The position numbers and the translations under genes were made by a program. 64,000 nucleotides of DNA from Calcarisporiella thermophila CBS 279.70 (Eukaryota > Calcarisporiellomycota). Shown piece after piece: positions 46,381 through 57,311 of this stretch. Numbering within the stretch: the stretch's first letter is position 1; every line of letters starts with the position of its first letter. The notes below the pieces were generated by a model, which was not told the DNA's origin, searched no databases, and saw only the letters and a program-made list of their open reading frames with translations. The stretch is taken from positions 576,921 through 640,920 of the forward strand of contig NW_027192196.1 in NCBI RefSeq assembly GCF_041956535.1. The letters are read 5' to 3'.

Positions 46381-47978
46381 ATGTCGGTCTATTCTCCCTC
46401 GATTCGTCCCCCTTCGCCCACCTCCTCTTTCCTCACCACCAACACCACTGCCACCAATATCGCAGACCTCCCCGATGTCCCCGTCGTGCTGACACGCAAA
46501 GATCTCCGTGCCTCAGCCGATTCCTACGAAGAGCTGATTCAGGCTGCCAAGCATTATCGCACGCAGATGGCAGCTCTGGCACAGGCGGCCGCCGATTTTG
46601 GTTGTGCTCTGGAAAATGTCGCAAGGAGTAAGGGCGCTTTGGAAGCGGGTAGGCTGAGAGTTCTTGAAGAGATGACCTTGCTTGAAGTGACGTTGAGCGA
46701 TTTGCATTTTAGGTGCGGGCCTTCATGCTGCCGGTGCATTTCACTTCTTGATATCGAACCATCAGCAGATCTTGGTGGATATCCTCTCTTCCAGCTTGCA
46801 TCCCATTCTATTGAGTTACTTATCATTCCTTTATGCTATTGTAGAGTGAGGCAATTTACAAACACTTTGAGGTACCCCTGATCGAGAATATTGAGCGCCA
46901 TAAGAAGGAAATAAAGGTAGCTATCCCTCGATATTCCCCAGCCTTGAGCCTATGTACTTAAATGGCTTTGATCTCTTCTGTTAACCAAAGCAAAACCAAG
47001 AAGCGTATGACAAAAAGATGCGAGAGATGAGCGAGAAAATCAAGAGGACAGAGGCGAAGAATTTTCGCAGCGGGCGACAGAGGCAACGAGGCGAGTTTCC
47101 ACACTGCTCCCGGCTTTCCTGACCTTCGTCTCTAACCATCCATTCTATGCCATCAGACCTGATTCAATTTAGGAGTGCACTGCGAGAGCTCACCCAGCAA
47201 GTCAATGAACTAGACCAGTTGAAATGCGAATATTACAAGCATGTTCTCAAGCTGGAACAGGACCACCTCGACACGACGCTCTCGCTAGCCACCACCGTTA
47301 TTCGAGCCGAAGTGGATATCTATGAGCGTGTTGCCAACAAAGGGCTTGCCGATCAACAACTCGAGCCGGTATGCATTGCTCTCATTGTGACACATGGACA
47401 TGCGTTCGTTTTAACACTCTCGCTTTCTTATTGTTTCTCAGATGATCGCCACTGGATTCAACCCATTTAACTCGTATACGACGTCGGATGAATGCGAGCA
47501 GATTTTCAGCGTTCTTCCCCCCATGCATATCATTGCGTCCACTAAACCACCCTCTCTCCCCGAACACAATAAATACAACCACCATCTTTCCGATCTGGTG
47601 GACTTGGAAAACTCGTCGAGCGACGATTTTGGTCCTGAGGTGTCTACTGTAGATCAACGAGATAGCCACAGCAGCCATCACGATGGGAGCGATCCCATCC
47701 TACCCTCCGACCGGTTCCAACTGGAAAATGCGCCACGCACGCCGAGCCCATCGAATGGAGACTCACCCGCGCCTTCACACCCTCCTCCCATATTAACCCC
47801 ATCCACGACGTTTGATAGAACACTAGACTCACTATCCTCTTTTGGGAATCATGGGGACGATTTACAGGTTGTGCGCTCTGAGCTATCCAACCGATGCGAT
47901 TCCCATCCGGAAGCGAGCGGCTTTGACTACAACCATCGCCAAGAGGAGCGATTGGACCACCACACTGGGACAGTATGA
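46381..47978 (+). CDS. BAR-domain protein, IVY1-like
   Basis: Exons 46381-46648, 46713-46774, 46845-46916, 46991-47090, 47157-47368, 47442-47978; 416 aa. After a Ser/Pro N-terminus the helices read LIQAAKHYRTQMAALAQAAA, AGAFHFLISNHQQIL, FEVPLIENIERHKKEI, LRELTQQVNELDQLKCEYY and LATTVIRAEVDIYERV, an F-BAR/I-BAR-like coiled bundle as in yeast Ivy1, a phospholipid- and Ypt7-binding vacuolar protein. The C-terminal 180 residues are disordered and acidic/His-rich. The intron 47091-47156 starts with GC (CGAG|GCGAGT) and ends CAG; this is the only choice that keeps the frame, so it is a GC-AG intron. The IVY1 assignment is by resemblance only. Confidence 0.8.
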
Positions 47979-48224
47979 GGATCTCGCCTCCTTCCTCCTC
48001 TCTCTGAAACCGCTATTTTTTTTATTTCATCTCTTCCTCCTACACTATACACACGGAATGTGTTTATATAAACATATCTAAGATGCATCATTAGAACATA
48101 TATTTCTTTAATCCGCCTTTTTTTTCTGCGCCCTCTCTGAGTCGTTTTTAGTCGCGTTTGTTTGTTTATGTATAAACGGTATATTTCTACGTTGTTAGGT
48201 ATTTGGTGTTATTGGTTTATTCCT

Positions 48225-48248
48225 TTCTTCTTCTTCTTCTTCTTCTTC
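48225..48248 (+). repeat. CTT trinucleotide microsatellite
   Basis: Seven or eight tandem TTC/CTT units in the 3' flank of the BAR-domain gene. Confidence 0.85.
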
Positions 48249-48503
48249 AATATGTAATCTACCATAATATTCGTTTCTTTTTAAAAGTCTAATACACATG
48301 AGCCAGTTGTGGAAGTTTCTTCGGATAAGTTTTGCCACGCTATGATCGATGGCTTGCATGCTTGTAGTCAACATGCGTGAACTCAAGATGGAACCAACAG
48401 AACCCTGGGAAATCCAGAAAGACTCTTAAAAAAGGCGTCGCAAGCAATTTCAATTTTGATTTACAATACCGGTTTTATTGATGCGAGGGGTTTTACCGAC
48501 TCT

Positions 48504-48581
48504 ATCCTATAGAAAAAATAAACCAACAGGACACAAGTTGTCGTGTCCTGAAAGGGAAACAAAAACCATCCTATAGAAAAA
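48504..48581. repeat. Perfect hairpin flanked by 14-bp direct repeats
   Basis: CAGGACAC at 48527-48534 and GTGTCCTG at 48543-48550 form an 8-bp perfect stem with an 8-base loop. ATCCTATAGAAAAA occurs at 48504-48517 and again at 48568-48581, flanking it. The function is unknown. Confidence 0.7.
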
Positions 48582-48937
48582 CGAAAGATTTATTGATAGA
48601 GTTATCGGGGATTGGCAATTCTGGCCTCCCAGGAGGTTAAACTCTCTAGAAACTCCTTCCATGCTATGCCTGCACTTGCGCAGTCAATGGGCAACTCTAT
48701 ATGTTTCTATTTTCCGGCCAAGCTTAACCATCATCATTCCTCTTGGAAACGCTTTTGGAGAGGGGGAAATTATGTGACTGGATTCTCAGAAGAGAGCTTG
48801 TTCGATTTTTCGCGAAACTTCGACGAAAAAATTTCCCCTTCAGCGCACGCTCTCCTAACACAACAGTCTATCTCAATTGTTAGCTCCATTCTGTTCTGCT
48901 TCTGTAAATAAACCGACTTGGACTTCCCCCTGCCCAT

Positions 48938-49804
48938 ATGTTTGGACTCATTGTCGCTGGCCGCCTAGTAAGTCCATCCTCCACGATTTGCTGTGTCCCG
49001 ATGGCAATCTCCAAGAGCACGCATCGGCTCACGACCTCTTTCTCGTTGGTATGTATGTTTATAGGTACAAACCAATATCCAGCAGGTAGACGCGAACAAA
49101 TTCGTGTTTGAATTGAGCGATGCCGCCAACATCAATCACATTGTGGTGTTCTTGCTGGGCACGATCCCGTTCAAGCCCGGCTTTGCGGCCACTGTGCACT
49201 TCCAATGGCCAAACAAGCCGTGGCAGCTGCTAGGAATGTAAGCAAGCTAGTTCCAAGAAGAGAGGGCATCGAATGAATAGGCATGGCCTCTCCCTCGAAG
49301 GAAATGGATTGGATGCATTAACCACGGCATAAAATCTCACCCCCCCCCCCTCTCTTTAGGATCTCTAATGAAAAACCGAGTGCTATCTTTCGCCTTCGCG
49401 GGACTAGCAATGCCAAATCAGATGTCTCGGGCGATATGGCCATGGAGAGCAGTGAGCCTATTTCCGCGACGCTTGGCATTTCCGTGGAGCCCGAGGAGCA
49501 AGTTCAGGCCCAGATTCAAGCACAACAGCAGTCGCAGGCTCAGCCCCAAACCGGAGCGCTTTCTGTCTTCCAGCAGTCGTCGTTGCTGGGCCCCAAGGCG
49601 GGGGAAGTTGGAGTGGCGGTTCAGAAGATCCTGCAGCATCTCTACGACTACATCACAAGCTACGCGACAAGCGTGCTCCCTCCCGGAACCCCGGTCATCG
49701 GCGCTCTGAATGCTGGCAGCTATATACCATTGAAAGTGTTTGAGGAGTGGTATGCCGTGATTGGGAGGAAAGTGAGGGATCCGTCATTTTTGACCAAGGA
49801 ATAG
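48938..49804 (+). CDS. OPI10: Hikeshi/OPI10 family protein
   Basis: Exons 48938-48967 (30 bp), 49065-49237, 49360-49804; 215 aa, normal length. The start MFGLIVAGRLVQTNIQQVD, the centre INHIVVFLLGTIPFKPGFA and HFQWPNKPWQLLGMISNEKPS, and the end FEEWYAVIGRKVRDPSFL match the Hikeshi family throughout. Hikeshi carries Hsp70 into the nucleus during heat stress; the yeast homologue OPI10 was found through inositol regulation. A Gln-rich insertion (PEEQVQAQIQAQQQ) in the central region is typical of fungal versions. Confidence 0.94.
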
Positions 49805-51314
49805 CAACATGCTCTCTGAATTCATACTACTTCTTTTTTCTGACACCTTGTTTATTTTATCTCTCTGCGCTTATATTGGTTGGTGGGGGAGGGGGAGCGG
49901 GGGAGAGGACGAAGATAAAGTTGCAAGAAACTATGTTAAAACTTTTTTCCCATTGTTTGTTTTGCGCTTCAGCTTCGGTACTCTATTTTGTTTTACGTGT
50001 ATAGAATTTTGGACTTCTTTTTTTTCAAGTGCTAGTGCTGAAGAGGGGTGACACCATGCCCCAGCGCAAATAAGGAAGGTTGGCTCATGCGCCAGCAAGG
50101 AGAGAAATAAGGGTGGGAAGATGTCGAAAAATGCAGACTGTGACATTTGGTTTGACTTTCCTGGAGGGAGGAGAGGGAGCCTGCCCAAAGGGGAAGAAAG
50201 TGGACGGCTCGGAAGAATCGAAAAGCCAGAGCACAACGACGGTTCGAGATAGAAAGCGTGGTTGTGCCCAAGCCCAAGCAAAAGCCGAGCAAGCTTGGTG
50301 ACACTTGCGCGTCTTGTGTAAGTTGGCCGAGCTACGGGGACGTGGGAGGGTGCGCTGCCGAGCACGCATCAGCAAATGACGCAAAGGTTAGCCTGTTCTG
50401 TTGTCATCCGGCGCCGCTAATGGGGCCACTTCCCATGCCCGATAAGCTCAGGCCATTAGGACTTATAAGTCATTTTGCACATGAGCCCGGTCCGCCATGG
50501 CCATCGTGAAGAGGCCACCTCATCTACCCTCGCCAAGTCGCGAGCCTCCCCCCTAGACCTCCGGCCCAGCCGCACGCCCGTGGAGGCGGCGAGGTGGAGG
50601 AGGGGTCGGCCGGGCAGGACGGCTCATCCTGGGGCTGGGAAGCGCACACTTCCATCGGAAGGCATCGTGGCACTTTCATTTGGACCCAAATGGTGCCCCA
50701 CCGTTTCGCGTGCCAGAAGAAAGTCACAGCCACGCGTCGTCGATAATGCCATTTCCAACCGCTCCCGGCAGCAATATAACCATTTCCTAGCGGGGAAAGT
50801 GTGAAACGGAACAAACGGTCAAGAAACTCTGTCGCAGCAAACTTAGATTGCGGAAATAAGAGACAGCAAAAGATGGCTTTATTGTAACTCTAATCCAGAT
50901 CCATAAGTCCATATTGGGCGGCGGGCCAATCCGCGCGCGCGCGCCAGATTGGGCCATACAACAACAACTAACAAACCCTAATCTAAATTTGATCCTTTTT
51001 CATAATTCACGTTTTCAGACAGAGCGGGAGAGGGAGGCCGGCTCCTAATGGTTCTCTGCTCGTTGACGCGCGCGCCGCTACCTTTTTGATCTGTCTTTCC
51101 GGTTTTATATAACTTGTCGCCCTCCGTTTTTTTTTCCCCTAGTGTTCATTTTCATATTCTCTGCTCCTCCTCCCCCTCCACCCGCGCCGCCCGGCCTCGC
51201 TTATAAAAAAACTACTCCCCCCCTCCTCGCCATTCCCCAGCTTCTCGCGCCGCTCTCCTCTATTTATTCTATCTATCTTTATCTTTATCCTTATCTTTAT
51301 TATTATTATTTATT
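49805..51314. promoter_or_regulatory. Long upstream region of the Grainyhead-like gene
   Basis: 1.5 kb, GC-rich from 50040 to 51080 and unlike the AT-rich intergenic DNA elsewhere. It holds two oppositely oriented CCAAT boxes around a CG-alternating tract (50926-50952), another GCGCGCGC run near 51066, and CTTTAT repeats just before the ATG. Several open frames on both strands are unconvincing as proteins. Confidence 0.5.
50926..50952. repeat. (CG)n tract between inverted CCAAT boxes
   Basis: CCAAT at 50926-50930, alternating CG at 50932-50944, ATTGG at 50948-50952. CCAAT boxes bind the HAP/NF-Y complex; alternating CG tends toward Z-DNA. Confidence 0.6.
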
Positions 51315-53127
51315 ATGCAGTTTGCTCCTTCTGAGCCTGGGTACGTCGCGCCTCCTCTGCTCCCTGTCGCAAGCGATCACTAACCTCTTGTATGTTTGCC
51401 TTCCTCTCTCCCCCCTGCCGCTCCGCTTAGCTTGGGCATCATGTCACTCTCATCGGCCCAGCATTTCTCCACTCATTCTCAGGCCCACTTTGGGCAGTAT
51501 GGCTATCCCCACTCCCGACTTGACGAGTTGAGTTGCTTTTGGTCATCATGTTTGCTAATCCAATGTCGACTGACCGCTCCTATTTGCAATGATTAGTCAT
51601 TACGTGAATGATCCTGGGAAGGGGCAGAACATCGTCGACAGCTCTCTCCTGAACCATCCCTTCACGTCCTCGGGCTATAGCCTCCCCCCCTTGGGTATAG
51701 CCTCGCCCCCTGGAGGTCTCGCCAGCCCCGTCACCCCGCTCACGGCAAGCCCAACTGATTTCCACCAGACACGCACATTCTTCAGCGAGTCCCCCACGCT
51801 GAACGGCCGCGACCTGGAGCCGGACGCATCGAGGGAATCGAACGAAGGCATCTCTTTGGCCAGCAGGTAAGCTTCTCGTTAAAACCGACCATGGATCGCG
51901 GTCGTCTAATCCTCACGCCCCCAGCAGTCACATCCCCAGCACCCTCCGCTACATCGCCCGCCTCGATGCAAGAACCGCCATCTCCACCCGGCCAGACGAG
52001 GCGACGATGACCTACCTGAACAAGAGCCAAAACTACACCCTCTTCCTCCAGAGCTCGGACTATGCCGGCGACGTCACCTGCACGGTCCGCCTCATGTTCC
52101 ACGAGCCTCGTGATCAGGCCAAGCAGAGTACCCTCTGGCGCATGTGGCTTAAACTGCATCATTCGACCTCGCGTGTGATCGAGGCGGAGACGGCTTCGGC
52201 GGTCAACGCTTACAACTTCGAGCAGCTGGGCTTCGACCGCGTGCGCTTCCAGTGGAACGCCGCGCAGGGGGCCCACGTGCAGCTGCGCTTCAACTGCCTC
52301 TCCACCGACTTCTCCATGATCAAGGGGGTCAAGGGCATCCCCCTGCGCCTCCACGTGTCGAACCGCGTGGAGGGAGTTCCGCACACGTCCGAGGCGTGCT
52401 ACTGCCGCGTGAAGCTCTTCCGGGATAAGGGCGCATGCCGCAAGCACAAGGACGATCTTGCGCAGATCAAGAAGCAGATGAAGAAAATGAAGGAGGCCGA
52501 TGCCCCCATGCCCACCACCTACTTGGGCTCGCAGCACACTTTGTTGGTTGGGTACACGCCCGACGAGTTGGCCGACGTGATGGACGACGAGTACGGCCTA
52601 GACATTTCCGAGATGGCGCAAGAGGTCGCGGAAGAGGATGGAGAGGGTGACTTTGAGCCGGTGCCCTCGCTGGTTCGGCGCCGCAAGTTCTCGGCCCTGG
52701 AGGCGGAACCGCTGGACTACGACCCCACCTACGTCCCGGTGAAGAAGCGCAAGAAAGGTTTGTCATCTGTTGCCGCGGTTTTTCTGCTTTGCTGAACACG
52801 AAAAATAACGTTGCGCCTCTTGGCGTTTCCAATGGTCTAGTGTTGTGTCTGTTTGTCAAGCGCCCCAAGGAAGTACAGTATCGGGCCATCTATCTGCACC
52901 AAATTAGCCTGGAGGACTTGATTGCCAAAATTGCCGAAAAATTCGAGTTCGATGCATTTCTGGTCGGGCAAGTGATGCGCTACACGAGCCAGGGCTTGAC
53001 AGTGCGTGTCGACAAAGGCACTATCGAGCAACTCAACGACGAAACGCCCATCACCATCGAGTTATTGCGTCCCGCGGGGGTCCCCAGCTTCAGCTCGAGA
53101 AGTTGCACGCTGGCTATGCACTTCTAA
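51315..53127 (+). CDS. Grainyhead/CP2-type transcription factor
   Basis: Exons 51315-51340, 51431-51526, 51597-51866, 51925-52757, 52841-53127; 503 aa. The DNA-binding domain (about 150-300) reads MTYLNKSQNYTLFLQ, FDRVRFQWNAAQG, LRFNCLSTDFSMIKGVKGIP and CYCRVKLFRDKGACRKHKDD, the CP2/Grainyhead core that uses an immunoglobulin-like fold. A Lys-rich segment (KKRKK) and a C-terminal ubiquitin-like dimerisation region (AIYLHQISLEDLIAKIAEKF) follow. In animals the family controls epithelial genes; in filamentous fungi it governs cell-wall remodelling and conidial separation. The 51924/51927 acceptor is a CAGCAG tandem, so forms with or without one Ser are possible. Confidence 0.93.
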
Positions 53128-53858
53128 ACTCATGAGGGTTTCAGTAAATGTATATCGTCGACTCATCCTTGGACTCGTTCTCTCACTCTCTCTCACACTC
53201 TCTCCCCCCACCCACCGCTCTCTCCTTGTCCTCAATGGTGCATTCATGAGCTCCAAGCCACTCTCTTCGGTGAAGGAGTAGTTTTTTTTTCGAGATCCTC
53301 GTTATCTCAAGTTGCATTTATCCTTTCAACTGAAAATCAATCACTGAAAAATGCATTCTTTTTATTATGTTAAGTGTGCCTTATAATTTTCTTTTTCCCT
53401 CCCTTTTTTAATTTGTGTAGATACCGTGAGAGAACAATACGTGCTCTCGTTTTTATTTGATTTTTTATTTTTTATTTTCCTCTATATATTTCAAAGTGGC
53501 GAGTGAGTGCTCATTGTAAACTAGTCAAATTCTCACTTGATGATTGTTTTCCTTTTTTTTTTTCAACCCAGACGGCAGATGTCTTTATTTTTTTTTCCAT
53601 TTCATTAACACTCTCAATACGTCTTCTGTGTTCAGTCAGTTCCAGTTCCAGTTCCATTCAGGTAGAATAAAATTTCAGTTTGTTCGCGAACAAAAGCGAT
53701 CTTGGGTAGAGTTCGTGACTGCTCTCCGGGGAAACCAAATCACATGTGTGCGGTCCGCAATAAGTATCACAAGCGTTCTAAATTTTTGCGTGGAGATCTT
53801 CTCAGTCTATTCACTAGCAATTCGTCCTCGGACCTATCAAGAATTATATCTATCGGAA
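53128..53858. other. Intergenic
   Basis: 3' flank of the Grainyhead-like gene and leader/promoter of the SCP2 gene. The frame is open upstream of the SCP2 ATG, but the extra residues are low-complexity and rich in Phe, so they are not included. Confidence 0.45.
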
Positions 53859-54631
53859 ATGGCTCGTAATCTCATCAGGAAACGACGCGAACGCCCGCTG
53901 AATGCCACCATTCTCTTCCCGGAGCTGCAGCGGGAGCTGGAAAAGAACCCTCGGCTCTGTGGCAATCTGAAAGGCTACTTCATAGTTACGGTGAAAAAGA
54001 AGGGCGAACCCAAGGCTGAATGGTATGATTCCCTCCCTATTTTTTTGTCCGCCTGATCTCGGCAGCTTCCTCTAGCATGAATATTGCATGCTCAGCGAGT
54101 GCATCTTAATGGCCGGTCGTTGCTAGAGATACTCGTCTATTATTGTCTTGTATCCAACAGTGCTAACATGTCTTGATTTTATTTTTATATTTTTCATCTC
54201 AAATCATATCGTCCAATGTGTCTAGGTATCTGCTCTTCCAAGGTAATTCATCTCGTTCTCTTCCGCTCTCAATCAGTGTTTATTGGCTAAGCCCTATTTC
54301 TATGCGCTATCGCTCCATTTTAGGTCAAGAGAAGCCCCCCGTGATATCCTCGCAGCGCCCCGCGATTCCACAGCAGATTCCTCCAGACGCCGAGCGGCAG
54401 AACGCGGACTCCTTACCGGTGGTGTTGATCGAAATCGAGGACTCTGATCTGCTCAATTTCATCACCGGTGGGCTGACAGGTTGGGGGGCGATCGTGTCGG
54501 GGAAAGCGAAAATTGCTGGCGATTTGATGCTGGCCCAGAAAATGGAGGAGGTGTTTAAGAAGGCGGGTGGGGTGGAGAAAGTGCTCGGCTTCTTGAAGGC
54601 GAACAAGATACAGGCGCCTTCTAAACTGTGA
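53859..54631 (+). CDS. SCP2 sterol-carrier domain protein, peroxisomal
   Basis: Exons 53859-54022, 54226-54242 (17 bp) and 54324-54631; 162 aa. The 17-bp microexon joins the flanks to read EWYLLFQGQEKPPV. The fold is a stand-alone SCP2 domain: LQRELEKNPRLCGNLKGYF, ILIEIEDSD-like strand, GKAKIAGDLMLAQKMEEVF and GFLKAN. The protein ends in SKL, the canonical PTS1 peroxisome-import signal. SCP2 proteins bind sterols, acyl-CoAs or fatty acids; a role in peroxisomal lipid handling is likely. The basic N-terminus (NLIRKRRERP) is unusual for the family, and the start Met is chosen because it is the first that does not add low-complexity sequence. Confidence 0.87.
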
Positions 54632-54984
54632 CCGGTTCTATCTAGAGTGCCTCTCGGACCCTGTTTTTGTGTCTGTTCTATACTGTTGTGCTGTTAGTTG
54701 TATCGAGACCCGTCTTTGCACTAGAATACATATCTTTGCTTTTCTCGCTCTCTTTATGGCCAACAAGGGAGATCTTTATCTTTATAAAAAAAAAATCATA
54801 CAAGGGAGAGAAAATCCATCGTTTCATCCAACAGAAAATAATAAAATTCAATAAAAGCAAACAAAGAAAAGGAGGAGGATGACAAAAGAAAGAAGAAAGA
54901 AAGAGAGAGAGAGGAAGAGAAAGAAGAGGGATAAAGAAAAATGAAAAGCAGCTGTGATTTATTTATTTCTGGTGGTCGAAAAGT
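54632..54984. other. Convergent 3' regions
   Basis: Between SCP2 (+) and PRE9 (-). A purine-rich AG tract lies at 54868-54940; nothing else. Confidence 0.6.
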
Positions 54985-55893
54985 TTATTCAACCTTTTCT
55001 CCTCCGACCTCGTTCTCCTTCAAGAGGGAGTCGATTTCCCCGGCGGTGAAGATGTGGTGATGAATCTTGCCCTCCACCAGACGAATGGTTGCAAACTCCA
55101 GCTTCTCGTTGTTAAGCGATGTGCTGTCCATCGTCTTGCTCAGCACTTTAACGGCCAAGGAGCAGGCCTCCTGCAGTGTCATATCGTCCTTATAGTCCTG
55201 CTTGAGGATGCTTTGTGCACTTGCGTTGTTGGCGCCAATGCATGTTGCTTTCCAGCCGCCATAGTTGCCTGACGGATCCGAGTGGTAGAGCTGGAAGCCG
55301 TATTGAGTGTCCCAGCCGGCATAGATAAATGAAACACCGAAGGGACGCAGACCACCGTATTGTGTATAGCCCTGCTTGACATCGCACAGCCGCTGTACCA
55401 GCTGCTCGCAAGGGATCTCCTCATTATAGGTGTAGAGATATCGCTGTGCATGAACACGGGCTTGAGCAATAAGGATGTTGGCATCCGCAGTAATACCCGC
55501 CACTCCGCAAATCATATTGCTAAATTAAAACATAGATGGGAAGGGACTTTAGTTGTTTTTAGAGGTCTTTGGTGAGGAAGTGCAGATAACCCACTCATTC
55601 AGCACGTAGATCTTCTCACTCGTGATCGATTGCTCTAACAGCTTCCCGGTTACTTTCTTTTCTGCCGCCAAGGCAATGCCATCCTTGGCGAGGATTCCAA
55701 GGACAGTGCCGGCATGTGAAATCGCCTCCATAGCATATTCGACCTGATAGAGCCGACCTGGATCGAGAGAATAGAAAGAGAAGATTCATAAGATCAAGGG
55801 GACACTATCTACCTATTATAATCCGGTGTCAAGAAAGCAATCCTAACCTTCGGGTGAGAAGATGGTTGTGCGGGCATCATATCTCCGAGCCAT
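54985..55893 (-). CDS. PRE9: 20S proteasome subunit alpha type-4 (PSMA4/Pre9)
   Basis: Exons 55893-55848, 55757-55595, 55519-54985; 247 aa. It starts [20 protein letters not shown], with the alpha-subunit signature YDxxxTxFSPEGRLxQVEYA, then [52 protein letters not shown] and [14 protein letters not shown]. This wording is that of alpha-4 in human naming (alpha3, Pre9, in yeast). It is a structural ring subunit that helps gate the 20S core. The acidic C-tail ([18 protein letters not shown]) is shorter than in mammals. Its promoter is shared with the NDUFAF4-like gene. Confidence 0.96.
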
Positions 55894-56440
55894 TTTGTGA
55901 ATTAAATTGGATCAGCTATGAAAATTGCAGTTAAACAAGCGAAGACGCGAAACAAGGGAGACGACAAAAAGGTCAAGTAGTCGAGTTTGCGTCATAAAAC
56001 AAAGATGACGCGTACATGGATTTCAAAAATTACGGCCGAAGGGACTGCTTTGGTCCCCAAGAAATTCTCTCGAAATGGAGGCCCTCGCTTCGCTGTAAAT
56101 TTGGCTCAAGGCCACAGCCGAAATTCCGCCTGAAACGATGGAAGTATTGAGGGAGGGAGCAAATATAGCATCATTTCAATTATGACACTAATGCCCTCTT
56201 TGAAAGCAGAAGTCTAGTGTAATCCTACATCAAGAGAATAGTCTTGGCCTGCTCAGCTGAAAGCCATCCTTATCCATTCTCAATACTGTAACAGAGCCGA
56301 TTTTTTTGATATAAGACGACTTAATGATCTCTATACAACGCACTCCAGCCACAATTCAACTACTAATCAAGCAAATGCAAAAGCAGTCATAGCGATATCT
56401 CTTTCTAGTAATTTATTTGCAAACCAAAAAGTTATCAGCT
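55894..56440. promoter_or_regulatory. Divergent promoter, PRE9 / NDUFAF4-like gene
   Basis: 547 bp between divergent starts. No exact proteasome-associated control element (GGTGGCAAA) was seen on either strand; no other site assigned. Confidence 0.5.
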
Positions 56441-57195
56441 ATGGGCGCAAGTGCATCCAAGCACGCGGCTCGTCAATTCCCGCGCGGGCCAAAACCAGAA
56501 CCACTTCAGCGCGTGCGAGAAAATCCTGCCACGCCTTCTCCACAAGAGTCACATAGAGCAACGTTAGATTCAAGAGTGAGCGAGAAAGCCCTTGCACAAG
56601 GTACGATACTTTTGACTGCGTAGCCTACTCGTCGTTGAAATGAGGCTGGCCCTCTAGTTTGTAATTCTAATTGGTTCTATGCAATATGTAATGTTATATG
56701 TAGAGACGAAAGACGAAAGCATTCAGCAGGAAAATGTGGATCCTCAATTTCTAGAAAATCTCGCCAAAATTGGTCAAGTTCAGGTACATAATCCAACCAT
56801 CAGTAGGGCGCAGGTTTGTTATCTTTATTTCGCAGCACCTCTTACGATAGATCGTACCTCTCATAATGGTGAGCGCTTTTTTTTGTATTTAGTCATCTAA
56901 ACTCTTGAACATTGTGCGCAACCGCCAAAAGAGAGAGGAGGAATCGGCAGAGCAGCGGGACAGGCTCACTGTCTCGGCTCTCCGTCAACTGCTCGAGCAG
57001 CGATCCCTCGGCGTGGAAAAGTTGGCGAGTGCATATAACCTCGAGAAAGACACAGTAAAAAATCTCCTTGAGAGATTAAATACATACCCGGCCCCACAGG
57101 AGGATTTGGATGAGCCTGAACTAGCTGTCTGGATAGAGGATCACGAGGCATTTCGTCGAGAACGGCAAAAGAAAACTTCATCGAACATTTCATAA
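56441..57195 (+). CDS. NDUFAF4-like mitochondrial complex I assembly factor
   Basis: Exons 56441-56600, 56704-56813, 56893-57195; 190 aa. It begins MGASASK, a possible N-myristoylation site. The C-terminal half reads RLTVSALRQLLEQRSLG, AYNLEKDTVKNLLERLNTY, which resembles the end of animal NDUFAF4 (a helix with an ALxLL pattern followed by L-E-K-D-V-x-x-L-L). Overall length also fits (human about 175 aa). NDUFAF4 works in early assembly of respiratory complex I. Similarity is modest and judged by eye; if it holds, this organism should have complex I. Confidence 0.55.
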
Positions 57196-57311
57196 TAAAG
57201 GACATTGGTATCTTAACTCCATTCTGACCATTTGAGATTTCGCAGTCACGCGCTTCTTGAAGTTGGTGTTCAAGCGCTATTAGCTCTTCGAATATATAGG
57301 ACACTCTAACA

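Larger units (their letters stand above)
47979..48937. other. Intergenic
   Basis: 3' flank of the BAR gene and promoter of the Hikeshi gene. Contains a CTT microsatellite and a hairpin between direct repeats (separate entries); no gene seen. Confidence 0.5.

Noticed and set aside
51782-52537. 251-codon minus-strand open frame
   Set aside because: Antisense to the Grainyhead-like DNA-binding domain; His/Val/Arg-rich shadow of GC-rich coding DNA.
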